This document shows, piece after piece, positions 8,376 through 15,327 of a DNA stretch of 50,107 nt; within the stretch, counting starts at the first letter, position 1; each line of letters begins with the position of its first letter. Made by a program: the position numbers and the translations under genes. The stretch comes from an uncultured Deferribacteraceae bacterium (GTDB taxonomy: Bacteria > Chrysiogenota > Deferribacteres > CAMZNJ01). Location of the stretch: NCBI GenBank assembly GCA_947313825.1, contig CAMZNJ010000010.1, forward strand, positions 1 to 50,107, given 5' to 3'. The notes beneath the pieces are model-generated. The model ran no database searches and was not told where the DNA came from. It saw only the letters and a list, made by a program, of their open reading frames with translations.

Positions 8376-9364
8376 CAGAGATTCAGGTAAACGAAAGCGT
8401 TGTCCCAGCACTAGTTGGCGTCAACAACTCCAACCTAAAACTATTCCAACTGCACCTAGGAGTCAACATTAGCAATATTGGCGGACTATTTCGCATCACC
8501 GGAAACAACAGTACACTCGCAAAAGAGATACTCGAATCCATGGCAACCATCGCCGCCAAACGCGAACTCGTACAAGAAGACGTGGCAAACGCCATAAACC
8601 TCGCACTACGACAACACACCGAAACTATTGCACAAACCGTCGGAAATATTGTACACATAGGAGGACGTGCAAAAGATTTACGATTCAAAAATGCAAACCA
8701 AGCCAAATACTTCCACGCAATGAAAACTCATGACCTCAACTTTGCCATCGGTACAGCAGGCACAGGGAAAACTTTCCTCGCTATCGCTGCCGGACTCCAC
8801 CACCTACTCAACAAAAACGTGGAACGACTAATCCTCACCCGACCCGCCGTGGAAGCTGGCGAAGCACTGGGCTTCCTGCCGGGAGACATTGAAGAAAAAA
8901 TTACACCATACCTGCAACCCATGTACGACGCACTGAACATACTCCTCAACGCAAACCACCTCAACAAACTGCTCGAAACTCAAACAATCGAAATCGCACC
9001 ACTAGCATTCATGCGTGGACGTACCCTAAACAACAGCTTTATCGTGCTCGACGAAGCTCAAAACACCACCGTCGCACAGATGAAAATGTTTCTCACAAGG
9101 CTCGGACAAGGATCAAAAATGGTCATAACAGGCGACCTAACACAAGCCGACCTACCTAAACACCAAACAAATGGACTACGCAATGCCACCGAAATACTAA
9201 ACAAAATCGACGGGGTACACTTCACAAAATTCACCAACGAAGACGTGGTCAGACACCGACTAATACAAGACATTGTGGAGGCATACGACAAACATGAACA
9301 CGAACATGAACATGAACACAAACATGAACAAAGTAAGACTAATCGTCAACCACCAACACGCTAA
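8372..9364 (+). CDS. phoH: PhoH-family ATPase
   Basis: 330 aa. An N-terminal KH-like region (about 1-100) is followed by the PhoH P-loop NTPase. Walker A is GTAGTGKT at residues 127-134, then LTRPAVEAGEALGFLPGD, Walker B FIVLDEAQNTT, and MVITGDLTQADLP. PhoH proteins are RNA-associated ATPases that are very often encoded beside ybeY, as here, and are linked to RNA and ribosome quality control. Translation is coupled to cca through ATGA. The C-terminus is replaced by a HEHEHEHEHKHE tail encoded by GAACAT/GAACAC hexamers, and the same bases encode the start region of ybeY in another frame. Confidence 0.93.
   Translation: MTEIQVNESVVPALVGVNNSNLKLFQLHLGVNISNIGGLFRITGNNSTLAKEILESMATIAAKRELVQEDVANAINLALRQHTETIAQTVGNIVHIGGRAKDLRFKNANQAKYFHAMKTHDLNFAIGTAGTGKTFLAIAAGLHHLLNKNVERLILTRPAVEAGEALGFLPGDIEEKITPYLQPMYDALNILLNANHLNKLLETQTIEIAPLAFMRGRTLNNSFIVLDEAQNTTVAQMKMFLTRLGQGSKMVITGDLTQADLPKHQTNGLRNATEILNKIDGVHFTKFTNEDVVRHRLIQDIVEAYDKHEHEHEHEHKHEQSKTNRQPPTR
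9294..9329 (+). repeat. hexamer array shared by phoH end and ybeY start
   Basis: Six imperfect copies of ATGAAC/ACGAAC/ACAAAC. In the phoH frame they encode His-Glu/His-Lys. In the ybeY frame four of them offer ATG codons at 9294, 9306, 9312 and 9324. Confidence 0.85.
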
Positions 9365-9881
9365 CGACGCGAGCATCACAGACGCGAGCATCAACGACGT
9401 ACTACTCCAAGGGGCAACCAACACTGTTAACAACGCCACCGTTATGGCGAAAATGGGCATGACCGGCAACAATACAGCAACATTTACCATCCACCTCACC
9501 ATGGTGGACGAAAACCAGATGCGAGACCTCAACAATACCCATCGGCAGATAAACAAACCCACCGACGTTCTAACATTCCCCCTGTTTGACCCGCAGGAGG
9601 TTGCTACCATTCACCAACTTATTCAGCCCAGCAACACCAGCAACACCAGCAACACCAGCAACACCAGCAACACCAGCGTCCCCTTAGGCGACATAATCAT
9701 ATGCACCCCCGTGGCACTCAGCCAAAGCATTGCCCTCGGTCATAGCGTTACCAAGGAGGTTGCGTTCCTTCTCATTCATGGCACACTGCACCTGTTAGGT
9801 TTCGACCACATACAAGACCGCGACAGCAACGTAATGCTCCCCCTACAAAACACCATCTTGGACTCCCTACAACTACCTTAG
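9324..9881 (+). CDS. ybeY: rRNA maturation endoribonuclease YbeY
   Basis: 185 aa from ATG 9324. YbeY is a zinc-dependent endoribonuclease/ribosome-associated factor acting in 16S rRNA 3' end maturation and 70S quality control. The signature H-G-T-L-H-L-L-G-F-D-H with three zinc-binding His is complete near residues 151-161; upstream are NNTHRQINKPTDVLTFP and a LGDIIIC block, all typical. Four in-frame ATGs exist in the hexamer array; 9324 gives the usual N-terminus MNKVRLIVNH. No clear Shine-Dalgarno precedes any of them, so it probably relies on coupling with phoH, which it overlaps by 41 bases. An insert of NTS x5 (9630-9674, 9-bp units) interrupts the fold before the LGDI strand. Confidence 0.93.
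   Translation: MNKVRLIVNHQHANDASITDASINDVLLQGATNTVNNATVMAKMGMTGNNTATFTIHLTMVDENQMRDLNNTHRQINKPTDVLTFPLFDPQEVATIHQLIQPSNTSNTSNTSNTSNTSVPLGDIIICTPVALSQSIALGHSVTKEVAFLLIHGTLHLLGFDHIQDRDSNVMLPLQNTILDSLQLP
9630..9674. repeat. 9-bp array inside ybeY, 5 units
   Basis: Five perfect AGCAACACC units in the ybeY frame, encoding Ser-Asn-Thr runs. Confidence 0.95.
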
Positions 9882-9884
9882 CAC

Positions 9885-9958
9885 CGGCACACACCAGCAC
9901 ACACCGGCACACGGCACACGGCACACACCAGCACACACCAGCACACACCGGCACACAG
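9885..9958. repeat. CACACCAGCA/CACACCGGCA array between convergent genes
   Basis: It fills the whole gap between the ybeY stop and the convergent gene ending at 9960. Its reverse complement contains GTGTGCCGTGTGCCG, the same core as the arrays at 7180 and 12325, here in opposite orientation. No intrinsic terminator is visible in the gap. Confidence 0.85.
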
Positions 9959-9959
9959 G

Positions 9960-11225
9960 TTATAAATTAATGTACGAAGTAAAGTACGATATGAATAAGC
10001 CGAAAAATTCAAAAGAGTTTATTATGCTAAGAATGTTAATCCCAGTATACGACACCATGACATAATCTATTATGGAGAACAACGCAATATTGATAATCAA
10101 TATCCCAAGAAACAGATAGAAACGTAACACAAATGTGCTCACAAACAAAACCTTGCGATAGGTATTTGCAATCAGCACGAGCAAAGCAAAGAACATCAAA
10201 CCAAGAAGAACTCCAATGACTCTATTGCCCATTATCAGATACCTAAAAAGATCATTAATACCCAAAATAATGTCAAGCATGTTGCCTGAAGTATTACCCT
10301 CATAACTAGCAATGTAAATGTGAGTGGACGCCAAAAGAGCAACAAAAGTAATAATTAAATACAATGATGTATCTATTCGCCCCAATATTAAGTAAAACAG
10401 GGAATACCAGAGGGCAATAATGAAAAATGGCAGCGTGAATATGAAAATATACTCAGGCACAATAACTCGACCAAAAACCCACATGGATGACGCAAAACTA
10501 AATGTTACCACCATAACCATGAAAGTAATAGCCATGGACGAAATCATGGCCGTCAAAGACCATACCACGTTAACCTTGGTGGACGGCAACAAAATCTCAG
10601 CCAAAACTACCGACAAGGCTGCAAGGGAAAATACCAATACGACGGCAGCAATAGCCACCTTAACAACATCAGACTCAGTAACCCGATGAATGGTGAATAC
10701 CTTGATAAACAGATTATCCACATTTTCACGCTCAAGAATCGACTCCAAAGGTTGATCTTTATAAGCAAACCCAATACTAATATCGTAACTATTTTTCTCA
10801 AACGATTTAGGGATATCCAACCTAATATAATCAGAAAAATTATAACCGACCTTAATATCGGAATATTTTATACCATCAACCGTTTCATTAATGGCAATTA
10901 TCCGCCTATCCTCGCCATTACTCAACATATACACAAAACTACTGTCTTCATAGAAATTTTTGGACAAATAAAACTGACTGAAAAAGGTAATGCTACCGCC
11001 AGACCTGAAGTATGGTGGTGAAAGTAACTTTATGTTGTAGAAGTAATTCCCCTGAATATTGTACGAATTCGAGTTCACTTCAGTACCAACTTTGAGCCCC
11101 GAAACAAACACAAGTCCGGAAGCAACAGCCACGATTGTCAAAATAACGAGGCGTAACCCTAGCCAAAACCCTAAGACTGAAAACCCAACCTGTATTTTTT
11201 GTAGAATATTTGTATTTGCACCCAT
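9960..11225 (-). CDS. polytopic membrane protein of unknown function
   Basis: 421 aa. One helix near residues 21-43 is followed by an extracytoplasmic domain of about 145 residues with beta-rich character, then seven or so hydrophobic helices up to the C-terminus. The arrangement (one TM, a periplasmic sensor-like domain, then a TM bundle) recalls 7TM receptor/diverse-intracellular-signalling proteins, but there is no cytoplasmic output domain and I see no family motif. GGGAG lies just upstream of ATG 11225. It is the only minus-strand gene among plus-strand core genes. It is AT-richer than its neighbours and lacks the repeat inserts, which could mean a different origin. Function unknown. Confidence 0.7.
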   Translation of the reverse strand: MGANTNILQKIQVGFSVLGFWLGLRLVILTIVAVASGLVFVSGLKVGTEVNSNSYNIQGNYFYNIKLLSPPYFRSGGSITFFSQFYLSKNFYEDSSFVYMLSNGEDRRIIAINETVDGIKYSDIKVGYNFSDYIRLDIPKSFEKNSYDISIGFAYKDQPLESILERENVDNLFIKVFTIHRVTESDVVKVAIAAVVLVFSLAALSVVLAEILLPSTKVNVVWSLTAMISSMAITFMVMVVTFSFASSMWVFGRVIVPEYIFIFTLPFFIIALWYSLFYLILGRIDTSLYLIITFVALLASTHIYIASYEGNTSGNMLDIILGINDLFRYLIMGNRVIGVLLGLMFFALLVLIANTYRKVLFVSTFVLRFYLFLGILIINIALFSIIDYVMVSYTGINILSIINSFEFFGLFISYFTSYINL

Positions 11226-11304
11226 GTTTCTCCCAAGGGGAATCTTAATAAGACGTACCGATAGTTATCCAAATAAACTAGCAATATTTATGCCTTATGC
11301 ATAG

Positions 11305-11344
11305 GCAGGCACAAGTGTTGACAAGCAGGCACAAGTGTTGACAA
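11305..11344. repeat. 20-bp direct repeat, two units, each with TTGACA
   Basis: Two perfect copies of a 20-bp unit that includes CACAAGTGTTGACAA. Each copy carries a consensus -35 hexamer on the plus strand (the second at 11338-11343), upstream of the prenyltransferase gene. The best -10 for it (TACACA, 16 bases on) is weak. Confidence 0.75.
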
Positions 11345-11410
11345 GCACAGCCCCGACGCTACACATAAACTTTATTGATTTAATCCAACACATCCGTTAA
11401 AATAAGCGGT

Positions 11411-12316
11411 ATGAGTAACCTTTTTGCACAGATAACAACCTATTCCAAAATGATAAAAATTAGCCATACCCTCTTTGCCATGCCGTTTGCTGTATCGGGC
11501 ATTGCCGTCGCCATTGCACATCAATACCGTGTTGCCCCTGATGGTGTATCGGTTTACGGGTTCGTTGGCGATGCTATCCTGATTGTGATTGCCGTAGCAT
11601 TTGCTCGCAGTGTTGCCATGGGGGTAAACCGTGTGGTTGACAGTGGTATCGATCGACGAAACCCCCGCACAGCTGGCAGGGAGATACCATCTGGGCAAAT
11701 CAGCAACAGCACCTCCATGCTTTTCATAACAATATCTGCTATTGGTTACGGTATCGCTTCCCTCCTACTGTCCCCCTTATGTTTCGTCCTGTCTCCCATC
11801 CCCGTTGCTCTGTTTGTGCTGTATGCCTACAGCAAGCGGTTTACAGCTTTGTGCCATTTTATCCTCGGATTATCCCTTGCCATCGCCCCCATTGGTGCGT
11901 TTATTGCCATTACGGGAACACTCTCGTGGGGGATTATCCTTTTGGGCAGTAGCGTGCTTGTGTGGACTGCGGGGTTCGATATTATTTACGCCCTTCAGGA
12001 TATGAGTTTCGACAGGAGTGAGCGTCTCCACTCGGTACCGTCAATATTGGGTCGCAATAGTGCTGTGGGGCTATCGCGTTTGCTTCATGCCCTGTTTGTG
12101 GCTCTATTAATCTTATCTGGGGTATTTTTGGGGTTAGGAGCATGGTTTTACATGGCAGTATTGTTCGCAAGTGCGTTGATTGTCTGGCAACATGTTATTG
12201 CAGGCAGGGATAACGGAAATCACGGCGGAACGAATCACCTCATGCAAGCCTTCAACGTTAATATTTATATTAGCATTGCGGTAATGGTGGGGGTACTTTT
12301 GGACGTACTGCTGTAG
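11411..12316 (+). CDS. ubiA: UbiA-family 4-hydroxybenzoate prenyltransferase (possibly MqnP)
   Basis: 301 aa membrane prenyltransferase with about eight or nine helices. The N-terminal IKISHTLFAMPFA block is typical of UbiA homologues in menaquinone-futalosine organisms. The first Asp-rich motif is N-R-V-V-D-S-G-I-D-R-R-N-P-R-T and the second D-M-S-F-D-R-S-E-R, binding Mg2+-prenyl diphosphate. It attaches a polyprenyl chain to an aromatic acid in ubiquinone or (as MqnP) menaquinone biosynthesis; which one cannot be told from this window. No strong ribosome binding site precedes ATG 11411. The gene is flanked by tandem arrays on both sides. Confidence 0.85.
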   Translation: MSNLFAQITTYSKMIKISHTLFAMPFAVSGIAVAIAHQYRVAPDGVSVYGFVGDAILIVIAVAFARSVAMGVNRVVDSGIDRRNPRTAGREIPSGQISNSTSMLFITISAIGYGIASLLLSPLCFVLSPIPVALFVLYAYSKRFTALCHFILGLSLAIAPIGAFIAITGTLSWGIILLGSSVLVWTAGFDIIYALQDMSFDRSERLHSVPSILGRNSAVGLSRLLHALFVALLILSGVFLGLGAWFYMAVLFASALIVWQHVIAGRDNGNHGGTNHLMQAFNVNIYISIAVMVGVLLDVLL

Positions 12317-12324
12317 CGTCTTTG

Positions 12325-12536
12325 TGTGCCGTGTGGCTAGGTGCCGTGTGGCTAGGTGCCGTGTGGCTAGGTGCCGTGTGCATTAGTTAGGTGCCGTGTG
12401 CCGTGTGGCTAGGTGCCGTATGCCGTGTGCATTAGTTAGGTGCCGTGTGCCGTGTGGCTAGGTGCCGTGTGCCGTGTGCATTAGTTAGGTGCCGTGTGCC
12501 GTGTGCCGTGTGCCGTGTATCTAGATGCCGTGTATC
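12325..12536. repeat. GTGCCGTGTGGCTAG array entering the thiL 3' end
   Basis: About 15 copies of GTGCCGTGT with alternating tails GGCTAG, GCATTAGTTAG and none. The array begins 8 bases after the ubiA stop. Its last unit is the 3' end of thiL itself (CTAGATGCCGTGTATCC, containing the stop codon and final codons), so the unit appears derived from that gene end. Confidence 0.85.
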
Positions 12537-13537
12537 CAGCCTCTGTTGGCAATGCTCTCAGTTGTGCCATCCTTCCGGCAAACAACTCCGTGGTGTCCAC
12601 CTTCGGCGTACTCCTCGCACCACCCCACAGGGATAATCTCACGCCCCAAAGCTGTTCGCAAATGTTCTTGCAGTCCGTACGCCTCTTGGGGGGCAACGGT
12701 AAACAGTAGTGCAAACTCTTGTCCCGACGAAAGGCAGTGCTCCAAAGGTGAAACTTTGCCCACGTCCGTGCCATCGACGCCAATCATCCCCCCCAACTTT
12801 TGCACACGGTCAACCATGGTTGCAATATGCTCCAACGGGAGTGCGTCCTCATGGACAACACACCGCACACCACTACTTTTCCCTAGCCTTGTCAAGTCAA
12901 TACCGAGCCCGTCGGATATGTCCATGCAGGACGTTACAACACCGGTGGCAGCTAGGTGCAGACCTAGGTTCATCTCTGGAGGGCGGTTGTAGTGGTAGTA
13001 CAGGTCGAGTTCCCCTTCCAATGGATTGCTCGTTTCGTGAGAACGACGACTCAGCTGTGTTTCGTTGGCGAGGGCAATGTTTGTGAGACCAATGGGTCGT
13101 GATATGAATATTATATCGCCAGCCGTTGCCCCCGAGCGTGTTAGAATATTATGCTCTGCCCTGCCAAAAAGTGTGAGGGACAGCACAATGCTAGAACCAC
13201 CGCACGTATCGCCACCAATGAGGCGAATACCGTTCCCATCGCACAGCTCTTTGATGGTGCTAGCTGTTTCGCGTGAGAGGAACTCTACAGGGGCACTAAT
13301 GTTGAGTATCCCGTGCTCAGCCCTCGCACCCATGGCAGCCATATCGCTAATATTCGACGTGAACAGGTAGTGCAACACATGCTTACGTGGCGTGGTGGGG
13401 TGGAAATGCACACCCTCAACAACGGTATCGCTAACGTAAACGTAGGGGGACACAAAAACACCATCATCCCCGATGCCGTCCACCCCCCCCGAAGGGTTGA
13501 AGTGGCTTTGCAGGTTGTGGATGAAGCTCAGCTCCAT
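12521..13537 (-). CDS. thiL: thiamine-monophosphate kinase ThiL
   Basis: 338 aa. It phosphorylates thiamine monophosphate to the active cofactor. PurM-like ATP-binding fold: GIGDDGVFV, VSDTVVEGVHF, the conserved SNISDMAAMGARAEH, GGDTCGGS, and in the C-terminal half MDISDGLGIDLTRLGKSSGV, with the SGQEFALLFTV equivalent of the family's S-G-E-D-Y-E-L. AGGGGG stands a few bases upstream of ATG 13537. It starts 8 bases after the upstream M99 peptidase gene and is likely co-transcribed with it. No other thiamine gene is in the window and no TPP riboswitch was seen. Confidence 0.93.
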   Translation of the reverse strand: MELSFIHNLQSHFNPSGGVDGIGDDGVFVSPYVYVSDTVVEGVHFHPTTPRKHVLHYLFTSNISDMAAMGARAEHGILNISAPVEFLSRETASTIKELCDGNGIRLIGGDTCGGSSIVLSLTLFGRAEHNILTRSGATAGDIIFISRPIGLTNIALANETQLSRRSHETSNPLEGELDLYYHYNRPPEMNLGLHLAATGVVTSCMDISDGLGIDLTRLGKSSGVRCVVHEDALPLEHIATMVDRVQKLGGMIGVDGTDVGKVSPLEHCLSSGQEFALLFTVAPQEAYGLQEHLRTALGREIIPVGWCEEYAEGGHHGVVCRKDGTTESIANRGWIHGI

Positions 13538-13545
13538 AATGCCCC

Positions 13546-15237
13546 CTACTTCAGGATTTGAATACGAAAAACTTCCACGTTTCTAGCGACAGAGTTTGCC
13601 ACGGTGTACTCTACTACAACGGGGAACACCTCGCCAACACCAAAATTATCCCCTGCAGTGGGGCGAACAGCATACTGTGTCAGCATGTCAGACACGCCAG
13701 CAACCATTGTGTGCCCCATGTCGTTCCCAGTGTTTATGCCTGAGGCGAGCCTCTTGGGCACAAACCCCTTGATGTTGATGATGTTAACAAAATAAGGCAC
13801 ATCTGTTTTGGGTAGCAGGAAATAGATGGGGGTGAAGGTGTCCCCTTTGTTGAGTACGATATTTTGAGCAACAGGGTAGACGCCTATCTGTCCGTTGACT
13901 GAAGCTAGCAGGGATGGTGTTGTTGGTGTGGCTAGTCCTGTGGACAGGGTTTCCCCACCTCCCCGAGGCACGGGTGCAGGCACAGGTGCAGGCACAGATG
14001 CTTGCACGGGTGTTTGCACAGGTGCTTGTACTTGGAAGAATACCTTGCCAACACTAACAGAATCTTTGTAGACATTTGCCACAACCTTACCACGCTCAGA
14101 CATTACATGGGGCGTATTTGTGTCCAACTGCCCACGCCCCCCTTTCGCATCTACCCCGATAATATCCACGGTGTAGCCACGTTGATAGTTGCCGTAAATA
14201 TTTTTCACTGTAACAGTTGACCCTTGTGTTACGTTGATGGTTTGCCCTGATTGTAGGGCATACTTTGTGCCGTCCACGTCCACAACAACATGGCTCATGG
14301 TTGGTGCCACCACTGGCGATACCGATTCGTTGACGATAATTCCGTAATATGCCAAAAGTGGGATGGCGGCGTAAACATGTACTAATACTTTGTCCCTAAC
14401 CGTTGGCAGGTTTTTGGATGCTTCAATTGCGAACGCAGGCTTGCATTCAGCTGTCAGTACGTAGTAGGTGGAAGCGTTTGTCATGGATGTGTAGTATTTC
14501 GATGTTTCTTCAAAAGTTCTTGTGTTGAAGTATTCGAGGTAGTATTTTTCTAGCTGAATGCGTTCGTTGGCACTTTTTATGGCCATGAATGCTGGTTCAC
14601 GCAGGTTTAGTATGGTGTCGTTGCTACATGTGTATTCGTCGGAGTCGGTAACAACCGATTGACCGAACCTATCAGGTGAATACGACCAGTCGGTGTACTC
14701 TTTGCGGTGAAAGCCCCAGCCATCGTGGAAATTAATAAACACATCCGCTTCACTGATATATTTTTTAATGGTCTCAATGGCACCACGCATTTTTTCGTAA
14801 GTGATATTTTTGAATTGGCGATTCATATCCACAACCGTTGCACGCTCAGCAATGGCAACAGCTTTGGCGTTGGCACGTGGGATAACGATTAGCGTTCCGG
14901 TATCCACCTGCATGTCGATGAACTGATCAGCGGCAAGGTATCCCCCCTCTTCATCGCCTTGAATACCGCCGACAATGAGTCCTGTTGCACCGGGTTTTGC
15001 TCCTGTGATAATGTACACGTCCAAGGGGTAGTCGGTTTGCGGGAAGTATGAGATATGTTTCACGTTGTTCGGCTCGAATACCATTTTCCGTGCATGTGCA
15101 GTGGAGGGTGTGGCAATCAGTGCACTTATGGTGATTAGTGCCCCCATGGTTAGTAGAAGGCTTAGTCGGCTGATATTCGTAAGTTTATTCATAGCTACAA
15201 GTGTGCCTTGCATAGGGGAGGCGTGCGTGTGTGTCAT
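13546..15237 (-). CDS. M99-family zinc carboxypeptidase, Csd4/Pgp1-like
   Basis: 563 aa, exported (hydrophobic SLLLTMGALITISALIATPSTAHA). The zinc site is the unusual Gln type: VGGIQGDEEGG gives Q93 and E96, and NFHDGWGFH gives H171. DMNRQF is the Arg-containing substrate motif, and FAIEASKNL supplies a candidate catalytic Glu (E272). Gln in place of the first His is the mark of M99 peptidases such as Helicobacter Csd4 and Campylobacter Pgp1, D,L-carboxypeptidases that trim peptidoglycan tripeptides and set helical cell shape. The C-terminal part (about 300-563) has Ig/beta-domain character and a Val-Pro-Ala-rich linker (13965-14040). The start at 15237 has AAGGGG upstream; MNKLTN at 15192 is an alternative. 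The next gene upstream is a Csd6/Pgp2-like protein. Confidence 0.85.
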   Translation of the reverse strand: MTHTHASPMQGTLVAMNKLTNISRLSLLLTMGALITISALIATPSTAHARKMVFEPNNVKHISYFPQTDYPLDVYIITGAKPGATGLIVGGIQGDEEGGYLAADQFIDMQVDTGTLIVIPRANAKAVAIAERATVVDMNRQFKNITYEKMRGAIETIKKYISEADVFINFHDGWGFHRKEYTDWSYSPDRFGQSVVTDSDEYTCSNDTILNLREPAFMAIKSANERIQLEKYYLEYFNTRTFEETSKYYTSMTNASTYYVLTAECKPAFAIEASKNLPTVRDKVLVHVYAAIPLLAYYGIIVNESVSPVVAPTMSHVVVDVDGTKYALQSGQTINVTQGSTVTVKNIYGNYQRGYTVDIIGVDAKGGRGQLDTNTPHVMSERGKVVANVYKDSVSVGKVFFQVQAPVQTPVQASVPAPVPAPVPRGGGETLSTGLATPTTPSLLASVNGQIGVYPVAQNIVLNKGDTFTPIYFLLPKTDVPYFVNIINIKGFVPKRLASGINTGNDMGHTMVAGVSDMLTQYAVRPTAGDNFGVGEVFPVVVEYTVANSVARNVEVFRIQILK

Positions 15238-15280
15238 AAATATGTTCCCCTTTTTAATAATCTTTGATGTGTGATAAGTT

Positions 15281-15326
15281 GTGCCCCAGTGCTTCAGTGC
15301 CCCAGTGCTTCAGTGCCCTGTGCCCC
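15281..15326. repeat. 16-bp tandem repeat
   Basis: Two perfect GTGCCCCAGTGCTTCA units plus a degenerate third, filling the gap up to the stop codon of the L,D-transpeptidase gene. Confidence 0.85.
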
Positions 15327-15327
15327 A

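Noticed and set aside
12317-12520. Possible TPP riboswitch near thiL
   Set aside because: The region is downstream of thiL and consists of tandem repeats; no CUGAGA/thi-box element is visible, and the thiL start side (13538-13545) is only 8 bases from the previous gene.
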